Shown: positions 24,047 to 34,540, counted from the first letter of the stretch. The stretch is 64,000 nucleotides of DNA from Marinagarivorans sp. (GCA_028281865.1 JANQJB010000007.1:54251-118250); one strand, 5' to 3'. Notes: generated by a model not told the origin, from the sequence alone. Numbers and translations: made by a program.

Positions 24047-24886
24047 ATGTATTTCCCGTTAAAACAATTAATTTCAATAAAGCAATGCTTTGAAAACTTT
24101 AAGCATAAATATGATGATCTCAGCGTTCCCAGCATAAGCCAGCTATTAAAAGCGGAAGAATCGCCGACGGAGTTGGGCGCTCACGAAGAAATGATGCTGC
24201 GTAAATATTGCGTTACGCAGAAACGCTGTTACATGCGACTTGAGGGAATAAAGCATCGATATCAATCGATAATTATTCATTACGACCATCGACAAATCGT
24301 TTTAGACGAATTATTTCCAAAAGTAGCCAGTCATGCACTAGATGGAATGAGAGCCACACTTGAGCTGTATGACGAGAGTTCCTATGCATGCGTTTTCTTC
24401 CACATTGTTTTTAAACGTGGCTCATCTGACACACACCTTACCATCGCCAAAATCATAACGACAAAGTCGCGCCAAGATAGACGCAACAGCGCGCGCCTGA
24501 CTTTTAAAGAGCTTTATGCCCCCCCAGTTAAACTTATGATTCCGATGATGACTGTGCTAGAAGGAAAAGTTAGTAATATATCGACAGGTGGCGCGCTAAT
24601 CACGTCGGAAGACATGTCGCTGGCACGACTGCAAATTGGTCACAATTATTCAGCCCTAGGCGCTGAATGCCAAATTACTTTCGCCAACGATGTTAATTTT
24701 GATTGTGCTGCTCGCCTCTATATAATCGATTTACAACGCTATCCAAAACTGACAGCAAAATTTCGCTTAAGCTTTGGCAATCTCTCCGAGGAAAACGAGG
24801 CTTTTTTACAAACATTAATTACCTTAGGTAAACCGCCAGAACCCAGCACGTTCTTCGACACTGATTACGCTATTATGCAGGCTTAA
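24047..24886 (+). CDS. PilZ-domain protein (c-di-GMP receptor)
   Basis: The 279-residue protein has a YcgR-like N-terminal domain and a PilZ domain near residues 145-255. The c-di-GMP signature is visible: QDRRNSAR (RxxxR) and NISTGGAL (D/NxSxxG). It should bind c-di-GMP and control motility, surface or polysaccharide functions. The start is supported by AAGGTGG. A strong hairpin lies just upstream. The partner or target is unknown. Confidence 0.85.
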   Translation: MYFPLKQLISIKQCFENFKHKYDDLSVPSISQLLKAEESPTELGAHEEMMLRKYCVTQKRCYMRLEGIKHRYQSIIIHYDHRQIVLDELFPKVASHALDGMRATLELYDESSYACVFFHIVFKRGSSDTHLTIAKIITTKSRQDRRNSARLTFKELYAPPVKLMIPMMTVLEGKVSNISTGGALITSEDMSLARLQIGHNYSALGAECQITFANDVNFDCAARLYIIDLQRYPKLTAKFRLSFGNLSEENEAFLQTLITLGKPPEPSTFFDTDYAIMQA

Positions 24887-24962
24887 ATCTAACGATATCT
24901 GCAAAAATTAATCGCGCGTTGAACCTTCGTTGGATACAATGCGCGTTTTTGCGATACCGTTA

Positions 24963-26276
24963 ATGACTAATCAAAATCTCAAAAACCTCAAAAGTTTCGC
25001 TCAATCGCTCATTGCACGCGACAAATCGTTCCTTTGGCACCCGTACGATAATTGTTTTTCCGATAAGCCCTTATTTCCGATTCAAGCTGCCAATAAATGC
25101 CTGCTCAGAACGGCAGATGGTAGAGACTTAATCGATGCCATGAGCTCCTGGTGGAGCGCTATTCACGGCTACAATCATCCAATATTGAATGAAGCTGCCG
25201 AGAAACAGCTGCGTAAAATGTCACATGTTATGTTCGGTGGACTCACTCATGAACCCGCTGTTGAGCTAGCTGAAACACTTGCTGCAATCACGCCTGGAAA
25301 TTTAAACAAAGTGTTTTTTTCTGATTCCGGTTCCGTCAGCGTCGAAGTTGCGATGAAAATGGCCGTACAGTATTGGATAGGACGCAAGCAGGCTAACAAA
25401 CATAAATTTGTAAGCTTTAAACACGCTTATCACGGGGATACTTTTGCCGCCATGTCGGTATGCGATCCCATTAATGGAATGCACCATATGTTTCGGCAAG
25501 TTTTGCCGGAACACTATTTTGCTCCGGCACCTACACCCGGATTCGGGGAGAGCTGGAGCGAAACTCACTGTCAAGAAATTACAGAAATTCTGCATCACAA
25601 CCACCAGGAAATCGCCGCAGTCATTATCGAACCTATTGTTCAAGGCACTGGAGGCATGCGGGTTTATTCAGTTGATTTTTTAAAACAACTACGACAGTTA
25701 TGCGATACCTATAACGTACTTTTAATCGCAGACGAAATTGCAACAGGTTTTGCTAGAACAGGCCGGCTTTTCGCCTGCGAACACGCAGCAATAGCACCTG
25801 ACATATTGTGCTTGGGCAAAGCCATGACCGGGGGTTATCTATCGCTGGCAGCAACATTATGTTCTGAACAAGTTGCAAGGGACATTTGTGCGACCGACGC
25901 GGGAGTCTTTATGCACGGCCCGACTTTTATGGCGAATCCACTCGCTTGCGCAATCTCGCAGGCTAGCATCGACCTGTTACTGCGCTCGCCTTGGCAAAAC
26001 CGTATAGCATCAATTGAAAATCACTTTAACACTCATCTCTTACCGCTAAAAGAATTAAACGCTGTTAGCGATACACGTAGTATCGGAGCAATCGGCGCTA
26101 TTGAAATGGCACAAAATATCGATGTAAAAACAGTTACGGAAATGTTTGTTAAACGCGGTGTATGGATTCGACCATTTGGTAAGCTACTTTACTCGATGCC
26201 ACCGTATATTATTGAGGCGCATGAGCTTCAGCGAATCACGGACACAATGCGCGAAGTAGCGGAATTTTATTCTTAA
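24963..26276 (+). CDS. bioA: Adenosylmethionine-8-amino-7-oxononanoate aminotransferase
   Basis: The 437-residue PLP enzyme makes 7,8-diaminopelargonate in biotin synthesis. It shows FLWHPYDN, MSSWWSAIHGYNHPI, MSHVMFGGLTHEPA, the DSGSVSVEVAMKMA phosphate-binding segment, IADEIATGFARTG and the PLP-lysine segment LCLGKAMTGGY. I choose ATG 24963 for agreement with the usual N-terminus; ATG 24939 and TTG 24930 are alternatives. No other biotin gene is adjacent. Confidence 0.95.
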   Translation: MTNQNLKNLKSFAQSLIARDKSFLWHPYDNCFSDKPLFPIQAANKCLLRTADGRDLIDAMSSWWSAIHGYNHPILNEAAEKQLRKMSHVMFGGLTHEPAVELAETLAAITPGNLNKVFFSDSGSVSVEVAMKMAVQYWIGRKQANKHKFVSFKHAYHGDTFAAMSVCDPINGMHHMFRQVLPEHYFAPAPTPGFGESWSETHCQEITEILHHNHQEIAAVIIEPIVQGTGGMRVYSVDFLKQLRQLCDTYNVLLIADEIATGFARTGRLFACEHAAIAPDILCLGKAMTGGYLSLAATLCSEQVARDICATDAGVFMHGPTFMANPLACAISQASIDLLLRSPWQNRIASIENHFNTHLLPLKELNAVSDTRSIGAIGAIEMAQNIDVKTVTEMFVKRGVWIRPFGKLLYSMPPYIIEAHELQRITDTMREVAEFYS

Positions 26277-26427
26277 ACAACTTATTTTCTTAAACAAGCC
26301 TAAAAAAGCAATATAGTTAAGGTCAGATTAATTTTCTAGAGTAATTGAAATTGCAGTGCTATTGAAGCAGCGAAGTGTTGTACGAAGATAATTTTAAGCG
26401 AGTTTTATAGAGCGTTTTTGAAGCGGT

Positions 26428-28116
26428 TTAGAGAAACTCGTAAACCGCAGTGACAGTTCTACCGCCGTTCGAATATTCCAATGTTGCACAAAGGCTATTC
26501 AATAAGTACAAACCACGACCATGGCGTTCATCATCATCTCGATCCTCAAAATCCAGGTTGTTAAAATCAAAACCATCACCGCTGTCCGTTATAACCATTT
26601 CAACTTTATTAGGCTTACCACGAACATAGCGCATATCAATTGTTATCTCATCGTCGGTAAGAGCAATGAGTCGCTCCTGCCGCAGACGGTAATATTCTTC
26701 AAAACCCTGAGGTGAAGATTTAATTTTCGATTCAAGGCCCAGCACACCATGCTCAAGCGAATTTGAATATAGCTCGCTCAAAATCGTAAATAATTTATCC
26801 TGATGCAGCTCAATGCCTTCAATAGTACTTAAAAAAGCAAGTACCTGCCGAACAATATCCGTACGCCTTAAATCAACGGCGGTCAAAGTGATAGACAAGG
26901 CCCAGGGAAAGCATTCTGCATTCCGATAAGCAGCTCCCACGTCGACAATTTCGTCAGTTTCTTTATCGCGATGAACGATCGGTTCACAGCTAAACTCGAC
27001 CATCGAGAGATCGTCGTCGAGTTCCTCATTACCCGCGAAGTCGCGCACTGCGGAAGTAATATGTTGAATCCGGTTTTCGCTATATCGTGTTAATATATCT
27101 TTGACACGCTCCTGGCCAAACTCTTCATTTTCTGTATTTTTAGCTTCATTTACACCGTCGCTATAAATATAAAGCTTGGTGCCTAGCGGATAGTTTAAAA
27201 GTTTCTCGTTTTCGTTAAATTCTTCATCGTCCAAAATACCAAGTGGCATATAGTCTGACTCAGTCGCTGTTATTTGAGTGCCATCCGGAGACAAAGCCAA
27301 AATCGGATTCATTCCGCCCGCCCAAACACTCAAGTCTTGCCCTGTTTGATCAGCGTGCATGATCGTTGCACAACAAAACATTTCCAACGGTAATACTTCG
27401 CGTAAGCGCGAATTTAGAGCATCAGCAATTTGCCCTACACTGCCCTGTTTTGCAGTCAGGTCATAGAAAATTCCAGTCAGAGGTAAACAGCCTATCGCGG
27501 CAGAAAGGCCGTGCCCGGTAAAATCGGCTACTAACAGATAAACTCCACCTGAAGGAGAAGGCGCAGTCAATACCACATCACCATTAAACATTGACATTGA
27601 AGATGTATAAAAAGAAACGTTATCCGTGTTGACGCTGTTTAGGTTGGTACCACTATTAAAGACGTGCTCGACAATTTTATGTTCTCGGTCCATTAGGCTC
27701 TTGTGGTAGCGCAACTCCTCGTGAGCCTTGTGCAAGTTGTTATACATTTCCTGGCTTCGAGCATGCGCTTTTAATTTGGATACTAATATGGTTTCGTCAA
27801 TGGGTTTCGGAACAAAGTCGTCACCACCAGCATCCAAACACTTAACAAGTACTTCGGGGTTATCCAACGCCGTTACAAATATGATCGTCAGCAAACGATC
27901 ATCCACTGATTCCCTAACTTTTTTTGTAGCACTTATACCATCCATGACAGGCATATTGACATCCATTAACATCAACTCGATATCGGGCTGGCGCTGGTAA
28001 AGTTCAATTACCTGCTCTCCGTTTTCAGCATGAATGCATTCATGACCCTCGTCTTCCAGAACGAAAGTCAATAAATCGCGATTATAAGCGTGATCATCTG
28101 CAATTAATATTTTCAC
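26428..28116 (-). CDS. Response regulator with PP2C phosphatase and anti-sigma-type ATPase domains (HsbR-like)
   Basis: The 562-residue protein has three domains: a receiver (1-120, D52 in LMDVNMPVMDG), a PP2C/SpoIIE phosphatase (about 170-380, with LLVADFTGHGLSAAIG and IYSDGVNEAKN), and a RsbW-like HATPase (about 410-562, with ELYSNSLEHGV and DSGDGFDF). This is the organisation of Pseudomonas HsbR. Such proteins phosphorylate and dephosphorylate a STAS partner according to a phosphorelay input. The STAS gene is the next one upstream in the same operon. Confidence 0.85.
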   Translation of the reverse strand: MKILIADDHAYNRDLLTFVLEDEGHECIHAENGEQVIELYQRQPDIELMLMDVNMPVMDGISATKKVRESVDDRLLTIIFVTALDNPEVLVKCLDAGGDDFVPKPIDETILVSKLKAHARSQEMYNNLHKAHEELRYHKSLMDREHKIVEHVFNSGTNLNSVNTDNVSFYTSSMSMFNGDVVLTAPSPSGGVYLLVADFTGHGLSAAIGCLPLTGIFYDLTAKQGSVGQIADALNSRLREVLPLEMFCCATIMHADQTGQDLSVWAGGMNPILALSPDGTQITATESDYMPLGILDDEEFNENEKLLNYPLGTKLYIYSDGVNEAKNTENEEFGQERVKDILTRYSENRIQHITSAVRDFAGNEELDDDLSMVEFSCEPIVHRDKETDEIVDVGAAYRNAECFPWALSITLTAVDLRRTDIVRQVLAFLSTIEGIELHQDKLFTILSELYSNSLEHGVLGLESKIKSSPQGFEEYYRLRQERLIALTDDEITIDMRYVRGKPNKVEMVITDSGDGFDFNNLDFEDRDDDERHGRGLYLLNSLCATLEYSNGGRTVTAVYEFL

Positions 28117-28209
28117 ACAAATGCCCTAAATATAAATATTTTTCAGCATTACAGTTAAACTGCGGAAATATATTCCAACTCTAGTTCAGGTTCTTAATAG
28201 GTTCTACGC

Positions 28210-28512
28210 TCACTCAATCGTAAAGCGCTGCTCAAACCGCGAGATCGATAGTATCTTACGTATCTGTTCATTAGGATTAACGATCTTGACCTGCGCGCCA
28301 CAATCCTTAAAATAGTTTTTTATGTTTAATAACATTCCAAGAGCAGAACTATCCATATAACGCGTGCTACTGAAATCTATCGCTACGGACCGGCAACGCC
28401 CGGTATCAATTGATTCATAGTTCCTGCGAAACTCCTCCACACTCTTAAAATCAAATACGTCATCAAGCATGACACTGTACTCGCCTGCGCTCTTACCCTC
28501 GTTAACTTTCAT
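28210..28512 (-). CDS. STAS-domain anti-sigma factor antagonist (HsbA-like)
   Basis: The 100-residue protein is a single STAS domain with the phospho-acceptor motif TRYMDSSALGMLL and strands CRSVAIDFSS and AQVKIVNPN. It should be the substrate of the kinase and phosphatase domains of the neighbouring regulator. In Pseudomonas the equivalent HsbA links to FlgM and a diguanylate cyclase; whether those partners apply here is not visible. Confidence 0.85.
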   Translation of the reverse strand: MKVNEGKSAGEYSVMLDDVFDFKSVEEFRRNYESIDTGRCRSVAIDFSSTRYMDSSALGMLLNIKNYFKDCGAQVKIVNPNEQIRKILSISRFEQRFTIE

Positions 28513-28571
28513 GATTACCTCATAAGCCTTTGTCTAATTACTGGTTTATTCCCAACTCAATTGAACCTATA

Positions 28572-29723
28572 TTAAAATAAATCTACTTCACCACCTGCAT
28601 CACCCGCTGTTTGCAAGCTGCTATTGGTTTCAATATTTTTTAACGCTTTTACGCTTTCGGTAGAGTTTTCAATCGCATTTTTCAGAGAAGTCGCAGCTAT
28701 TGATGCGCGATGAATCTGGCCCAAACCTTCTTTTAAGTCGTGGATTACCTGCCCTATCTGCTGGGCCAACTGTGCGACCCGATCACCTGATTGCAAGGCA
28801 TGAGTTGCTCGAACAAGCTCTTCTTGAATCTTCTCTCCTATTTCGGCGCCGCGCGCTACACTATCGGCGATGCTTTTATTCACTCCCTCCAACTCAGAGA
28901 GCATAGCGTCCACATGTCCTTTAGCATCCAGCGCAATATTCATATCAATGGAGGCAATTTCACCCACCACTTGTTCAACACTGGTAACTGTCTCTTTCGC
29001 CGCCTGAGCACGCATGCGAATTTCTTCATTGAGATTATTTGAGTCCTGCGATAGCTTGCGTACCTCATCAGCGACTACGGCAAACCCTCTGCCGGCTTCA
29101 CCCGCCCGCGCTGCTTCAATTGCTGCATTTAGCGCCAGTAAATTGGTTTGGTCAGCAATTCCGCGAATATCGTTGATCAACACAAACATGCCGTCCAATT
29201 GCTCAACCATATCTTGAATTGTATGGACTGCTTTTATACTTTTATCCGAGATACCAATAAACAATTCTACATAGTCATCCAAAATCCGCCCGACTTCAGC
29301 AGCAAAAAAACTCAGCGACACCTCCTTTTCACCAGAGGCTGAAGTGCTTGCAGACATGCGATCCACAATGCTTTTAAGCATGGCTTTTTCTTCACCGGCA
29401 TAACTAGAGAGACCGTGAAAACTTTCGTGGAGATTTAAACTGCTGCTCTCACTTGTCTGCTGAACATCACTAGCGAGCTGTTCCAAAACTTCAAACACTT
29501 GGGATGAGTTTTCTGAGATTAACTTGTCCCGGTTTTGAAAATCCAATAAATTCGAATCAACGTCGGCAACATCCTCGACGTGTCCTGTATTTTTCCTATA
29601 GAATTTTTCGATCAATACCATAGCCAATATGACTACCGTACCGCCACACGCGACATAAACTGAGTCTGTCCAAATTGCCGCTGCAATTGCAAGAATTGCG
29701 ACAACACAAGTTGGTATTATCAT
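28572..29723 (-). CDS. Methyl-accepting-type signalling protein without large periplasmic domain
   Basis: The 383-residue protein has two close membrane helices at the N-terminus ([20 protein letters not shown] and [18 protein letters not shown]). A cytoplasmic coiled coil follows with the hairpin sequence [20 protein letters not shown] and [17 protein letters not shown] of chemoreceptors. It has no visible ligand domain. It is transcribed with the STAS and phosphatase genes, suggesting one signalling module rather than classic chemotaxis. Confidence 0.8.
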   Translation of the reverse strand: MIIPTCVVAILAIAAAIWTDSVYVACGGTVVILAMVLIEKFYRKNTGHVEDVADVDSNLLDFQNRDKLISENSSQVFEVLEQLASDVQQTSESSSLNLHESFHGLSSYAGEEKAMLKSIVDRMSASTSASGEKEVSLSFFAAEVGRILDDYVELFIGISDKSIKAVHTIQDMVEQLDGMFVLINDIRGIADQTNLLALNAAIEAARAGEAGRGFAVVADEVRKLSQDSNNLNEEIRMRAQAAKETVTSVEQVVGEIASIDMNIALDAKGHVDAMLSELEGVNKSIADSVARGAEIGEKIQEELVRATHALQSGDRVAQLAQQIGQVIHDLKEGLGQIHRASIAATSLKNAIENSTESVKALKNIETNSSLQTAGDAGGEVDLF

Positions 29724-29921
29724 ACGATCCGATCGATGTCCTAAACACTAAAAAACATCTAAAACCCTTGAGTTTTAGGGGCTATAACTTTTCACGCTTA
29801 ACTCTATAAAGCCTAGACTGCAAGGTCCTCAACCGCCACTTTCCTTAGCGGAATCAACGTTATAGTGAACAATATGCTCGATTTGAAGAAACAACGGTTT
29901 GATGGGGATAGGACAAATTGG

Positions 29922-29946
29922 AAAAAGCCTTGGAGAAAGGCTTTTT
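29922..29946 (-). terminator. Intrinsic terminator after trpS
   Basis: AAAAAGCCTT (29922-29931) pairs perfectly with AAGGCTTTTT (29937-29946) over a 5-nt loop, with T-runs on both strands. It lies about 70 bp past the trpS stop on the minus strand. Confidence 0.8.
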
Positions 29947-30013
29947 TATTAGAAAAATGAATTTAAAACTAAACGCCTAAGCGTTATTGGAATCGATCAC
30001 AGGTTGCTTAAAT

Positions 30014-31021
30014 TTACGAGATAGGCCGAATACCGACAGCTTCGCGTATTTGTTTGATAAAAGGCATGCTATATTGGCGTGCCTTTTCTGCGCCAGCCAG
30101 CAGCAAATCTTGAACTTGATTTGGGTTATGAATAAGTTCTTCATAGCGTTCCCGAGCATCACCTAATTCTGCATCAATTAAAGCATGCAACTTTTTTTTC
30201 GACTCTCCCCAAGCAATGCCTGCCGCAAACTCTTGACGCATTTGATTAACTTGCTCAGCATTTGCAAATGCCTGCCAAATTTCAAATACGGTGGAATCGT
30301 TAGGGTCTTTCGGCTCACCCGGCTCAAGCAAATTGGTTTTAATTTTATTGATGAGTTTCTGCAAGCGTTTTGAGGGGCAAAAAAGCGGGATGGCATTATT
30401 ATAACTCTTGCTCATCTTACGACCGTCGAGGCCTTTAAGTAATGCAACATTGCCGTCGACAACCGCCTCGGGTAATACAAACGTTTCGCCATAGTGATGA
30501 TTAAAACGCTGCGCAATATCACGAGCCATTTCAATATGTTGAATTTGGTCTTTACCAACCGGAACTTTGTTAGCGCGAAACATCAAAATGTCCGCCGCCA
30601 TTAAGACGGGGTACCCATACAGGCCCATGGTAATACCGAAATCAGAATCTTGGCCCTCCTGCTGGTTGCTTTCAACAGCAGCTTTATATGCGTGAGCGCG
30701 GTTCATCAGGCCCTTTGCGGCAACACAATTAAGTATCCAACACAGCTCCGAAATCTCCGGAATGTCAGACTGGCGATAAAACACGACTTTATCAGGATCC
30801 AAACCCAAAGCCAGCCAAGTGGCTGCAATTTCTAAAGTCGATTTAGCTACCTGCTCCGGATCTTGGCACTTTATTAGCGCATGCAAATCAGCTAAAAAGA
30901 AAAACGACTCATTCTGACTTTCACGGCTCGATTGGATCGCTGGGCGAATCGCTCCCACATAATTCCCAAGGTGAGGCGTTCCTGAAGTGGTGATTCCGGT
31001 CAATACTCTATCTGCACACAT
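30014..31021 (-). CDS. trpS: Tryptophanyl-tRNA synthetase
   Basis: The 335-residue class I synthetase carries the HIGH-type motif TPHLGNYVGA, the KMSKS loop GRKMSKSYNN, and the Trp-binding region YPVLMAADILMF and VGKDQIQHIEMARD. It charges tRNA-Trp. It is a single gene with its own terminator. The length is normal for the bacterial enzyme. Confidence 0.96.
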   Translation of the reverse strand: MCADRVLTGITTSGTPHLGNYVGAIRPAIQSSRESQNESFFFLADLHALIKCQDPEQVAKSTLEIAATWLALGLDPDKVVFYRQSDIPEISELCWILNCVAAKGLMNRAHAYKAAVESNQQEGQDSDFGITMGLYGYPVLMAADILMFRANKVPVGKDQIQHIEMARDIAQRFNHHYGETFVLPEAVVDGNVALLKGLDGRKMSKSYNNAIPLFCPSKRLQKLINKIKTNLLEPGEPKDPNDSTVFEIWQAFANAEQVNQMRQEFAAGIAWGESKKKLHALIDAELGDARERYEELIHNPNQVQDLLLAGAEKARQYSMPFIKQIREAVGIRPIS

Positions 31022-31122
31022 AACATCGATTTAATCAGCTAAGAAAAAACCGCAATCATACAGATTCACTGAATAAGAAGGAACCGCCCAACACCAAGGA
31101 AGGACGGTTCAATGGGCCCGAG

Positions 31123-32124
31123 TTAAGCCGCAGTCAAAGGTTTATTTTGTAGAATTAGTGCGTCGAAGCCTGCCTGACTCATCAAATGTGCAGCAACATT
31201 AGCTCTTCCGCCTAGATCCTCGAGTACAACATAGGTACGGTTATTGGGTAAGACCTTCATTTCGTCACGTAATCGAGGAAGCGGGATATTAAGACTGCCT
31301 GGCAGATGCTCAAATTTGTACTCAATGGGCATACGCACATCTACGAGCTGATACGGTTGAGTAAGGTTTACCAGGTTCTGATCCTTGATGTAACGCAGTA
31401 TCGGTTTTTTTAATACTTCGGCAAACATTTGTTCATCCAGGACTTTTAGTGTCCCGTCGCTTGTCATCGTGATCGTAGCATTACGAGTCGAGCGAGCAAC
31501 CAGTGCCTCTTCGCCAAAATACTGCCCGACACCCAGTGTAGTTTCCGACGACGATGTTCGCGTTGTTACTGTCGCCGTACCATCGGCAAGCACATAAAAA
31601 TAATCACCGTACTCACCCTCCTTGATTATCACTTCTCCACAACTCACTTCACGAGTTGCAAAACTTGAAAAAAGAGTCACTATCTGCGCATTGGGCACGA
31701 GCGAAAAAAGCGGGCACGAGAGCAAATTGGCCATCCAATCTTCTCCCTCGCTCAATTCAACAGCTTCTCCTTGATTAACTTCACTTCGGCTCATCAATTC
31801 GGCTAGATAATTCTCATCGATTGAAAATATTGTTGCCTTATCAGAGTGCACGCGCACGGCATGCTGCGTCTGCAAACCTTGATTTAATGCCAATTGAGTA
31901 CCTTCGTGGCCAGCTTCAAATTTAGTTGCGTTAAAACGGTTATCAACCAAATCAACTGCGCCGTTTAACAAATAAAATTTTTCGGTTAGCGTCTTTCCGC
32001 GTTTAAATACGAGCTCACCACTCTTGTATTCCATTATGCTTATATAACGTGAAGCCTCGTCTAGTAGCTCATCGGATAGCAAATTAAAGGGGACAAAACG
32101 TTGTAAAAAAAGGTTGCTCACCAT
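31123..32124 (-). CDS. Two cNMP-binding-like domains fused to a rhodanese-like domain
   Basis: The protein has 333 residues. Residues 1-115 form a degenerate cyclic-nucleotide fold (YKSGELVFKRGKTLTEKFYL). Residues 130-235 are a better-preserved one (GEVIIKEGEYGDYFYVLADG, then YFGEEALVA). Residues 245-333 are rhodanese-like (LVDVRMPIEYKFEHLPGSLN). The rhodanese catalytic loop reads VVLEDLGGRAN, so the usual Cys is replaced by an acidic residue and sulfur transfer is unlikely. A binding or regulatory role is more likely. A weak hairpin (31081-31110) follows the gene. Confidence 0.8.
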   Translation of the reverse strand: MVSNLFLQRFVPFNLLSDELLDEASRYISIMEYKSGELVFKRGKTLTEKFYLLNGAVDLVDNRFNATKFEAGHEGTQLALNQGLQTQHAVRVHSDKATIFSIDENYLAELMSRSEVNQGEAVELSEGEDWMANLLSCPLFSLVPNAQIVTLFSSFATREVSCGEVIIKEGEYGDYFYVLADGTATVTTRTSSSETTLGVGQYFGEEALVARSTRNATITMTSDGTLKVLDEQMFAEVLKKPILRYIKDQNLVNLTQPYQLVDVRMPIEYKFEHLPGSLNIPLPRLRDEMKVLPNNRTYVVLEDLGGRANVAAHLMSQAGFDALILQNKPLTAA

Positions 32125-32685
32125 ACTTCTTCAACTCCTGGCGACTTTGTTTACCGAACCAAAATACTTACTGGGCGCCGTTCTCATTATTTCAAACAGC
32201 AGTCTTGGTTAATTTGAGTATGGTACAACAATAAAAATTGCGAGAAGGAAATGTTCAATTAGTGAATTGCTCACCACCTAAAAAGGCTAAAACCATAGCT
32301 GAACAGAATATTGATGAAGGGAGTGTGAATTACGCAAGTGTTTAAGAACTTTTTGAAAAGAATATAGGATCAAATCGCTAAACTTACTTGGCAGTTTGCC
32401 TGACCCTGTGAAAAACCCAGTCAATGCTCTGAAATTTTCTTTTCTTCTAAAAAGACAAAAATAAGACGATAGAGTAATAACGGGTCTTAACTGAGGACCA
32501 TTTCGCGGGCTGAGATTGAGTGCACAGCAAAAACAGGGACACCTTGATGGGATGAAGAAACGGCGTGGTATAGTATCGGAGAACTGTCGATGTCCAACAA
32601 GCTCCGGTTGAATTGTTCGGGCGAGTGCTTTTATTTCGCCTAAATATCACAAAGACGCTCGGATTTGAGTATTCGTCATTTAGCT
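32125..32685. other. Gene-free interval of 561 bp
   Basis: It lies between the cNMP/rhodanese gene and uppP. I find no supported gene, RNA or terminator; short frames have poor codon use and no ribosome sites. It may hold the promoter of the cNMP gene and decayed sequence. Confidence 0.5.
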
Positions 32686-33492
32686 CTACGAAGCAAAAAA
32701 ACTGGCGTGCAGAACGAGTATTGCTCCAAGCAGTAAACGGTATATGACAAATGGCGTCATACTGATACGACTAATAAATCTTAGGAAATAGTGAATACAC
32801 AAATAAGCGCTAATAAAAGATATCACAACCCCAACAAATAGCGAAAGCCAATCAAAACTCGGAGAATCGAGCAGCTTCAAGCCCATCAAAAGCCCACTTA
32901 ATAAAATAACCGGAATAGACATCAAAAAAGAAAATCTAGCGGCATCAACACGATTTAAGCCTAAAAATAACGCCGCGGTAATTGTGATTCCTGAGCGAGA
33001 AGTACCTGGAATTAAAGCTATTGCTTGGGCCACACCAATTAAAACTGCAGAATATAAGGTGATTTGTGCGATATTTTTTGTTTGTGTAGCTGTTTTGTCA
33101 GCCAGCAACAAAACGAGGCCAAATAAAACTGTCGTGGCTGCAATTACCCATTCAGAACGCAGATGTTGCTCAATAAAATCATTTGCAACTAGCCCAACTA
33201 ATCCGGCCGGAATAGTTGCAATAACAATATTCCAAGCCAAGCGACTGTCTTCGTTAACCCCTCGCGCGCCAAACTGCTCAAACCATCCAATAACAATCTT
33301 ATAAATATCTTTCCTTAGATAACTCATAACGGCTAGAAGCGTGCCCACATGGACCGCAACATCAAATGCTAAACCTTGATCCTCCCACCCCAGCAACTCA
33401 CTCGGTAAAATTAAGTGCGCCGAGCTTGAAACTGGCAAAAACTCAGTGATTCCCTGGATCAAAGCCAACATAACGGCCTGAAAAATATCCAA
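32686..33492 (-). CDS. uppP: Undecaprenyl-diphosphatase
   Basis: The 268-residue membrane protein has the family signature QGITEFLPVSSSAHLIL at its N-terminus and the second active-site segment LIPGTSRSGITITAALFLG, within about eight membrane helices. It dephosphorylates undecaprenyl diphosphate to recycle the lipid carrier for peptidoglycan and O-antigen. It stands alone. Confidence 0.95.
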   Translation of the reverse strand: MDIFQAVMLALIQGITEFLPVSSSAHLILPSELLGWEDQGLAFDVAVHVGTLLAVMSYLRKDIYKIVIGWFEQFGARGVNEDSRLAWNIVIATIPAGLVGLVANDFIEQHLRSEWVIAATTVLFGLVLLLADKTATQTKNIAQITLYSAVLIGVAQAIALIPGTSRSGITITAALFLGLNRVDAARFSFLMSIPVILLSGLLMGLKLLDSPSFDWLSLFVGVVISFISAYLCIHYFLRFISRISMTPFVIYRLLLGAILVLHASFFAS

Positions 33493-33726
33493 AGATCTGT
33501 CCTCACAATACTAAAATTATTACTTATCTATACTATAACCAAGGCCCATGCCAAAAGTCCGGCCTTGCCCAAATAGCCAAAATACATCTAAGCAGTTGAA
33601 AATATGCTGAACTCCGCCGCGATGCTCATTTGGCTTTTGCCACATTTATATGCCATTTTACGCGTTTCGCGAAGTACCTAAATAAAGAACCTAAATGAAG
33701 TCAGGCGTGCGCATAAACCCGGGCCT

Positions 33727-34464
33727 CTATTTGCGAATTCGAATACGTTTGTTCCAAGCAACAGAGTAGCGCAAATATAGCGGCTCAACATCGAAAGACG
33801 TTGTAGATTCTCCTCGTTCCCATTTCTTGAAAGCGATTTTCGCAACGGCATCCGCCAGCGGTAATTTTTTTTCGCAGGAAGAGTGGCATCTTGCCAACCA
33901 TTCGGAGTTTATACAACAAACGCCATTGCCGACGACTCGCATTTTTTCAAGTGGAAAATTCTTCGTTTCAACATCTTCTATTAAATGCTCCACCTTGGAA
34001 AGCTGAGGTTCGATTAGCGGCTTATAGGTTTGTTGCTCTACTTCAAACGCCTGCCAATATAATTCACCCATTCTCGCATCCAAAACAGTCAGCAAAAATG
34101 TGTACTCTTGAGCACTTGGGCCAGTTTGGTCACTGTTGAGAATCGAGCCTGTGCACTCACCATGAGCCATGGCGTCGAAACTTTTAACACGAATTACGGG
34201 AATATCCGCACCGTAGGATATTCCTTGTGCAAAACTCGCTGCTATTCTAAGACCGGTAAAAGATCCAGGGCCGACACCTAGTGCAATTGCGTTGAGCTCT
34301 CTAAAGGACAAACTGGCATCAGATAACAGTTGATTTACCATCGGCAACATATTCTGAGCATGCGCACGAGCTTGATTAGACAAGCGCAGCTCCGTTGAAT
34401 TTTCACGTCGCAAAGCGACAGAACAAGTTTCGGTAGATGCTTCAAAAGCAAGGATATTGGTCAT
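33727..34464 (-). CDS. tsaB: tRNA threonylcarbamoyladenosine protein TsaB
   Basis: The 245-residue protein starts ILAFEASTETCSVAL and has ALGVGPGSFTGLRIAASFAQ, the hallmark of TsaB/YeaZ, plus LTVLDARMGELYWQAF. TsaB partners TsaD and TsaE to make t6A37 in ANN-decoding tRNAs. The C-terminus PLYLRYSVAWNK is typical of gammaproteobacteria. No truncation is seen. Confidence 0.93.
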   Translation of the reverse strand: MTNILAFEASTETCSVALRRENSTELRLSNQARAHAQNMLPMVNQLLSDASLSFRELNAIALGVGPGSFTGLRIAASFAQGISYGADIPVIRVKSFDAMAHGECTGSILNSDQTGPSAQEYTFLLTVLDARMGELYWQAFEVEQQTYKPLIEPQLSKVEHLIEDVETKNFPLEKMRVVGNGVCCINSEWLARCHSSCEKKLPLADAVAKIAFKKWERGESTTSFDVEPLYLRYSVAWNKRIRIRK

Positions 34465-34540
34465 CGATCTGTTACGAAAAACAAAATTCGCTTAATTGTA
34501 ACTTAGCCAGACGCCAATTCGAAAGAATTACAAGCCACAA

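Noticed and set aside
32447..32650. 67-codon frame between the cNMP gene and uppP
   Set aside because: No ribosome site, unlikely composition and no recognisable domain.
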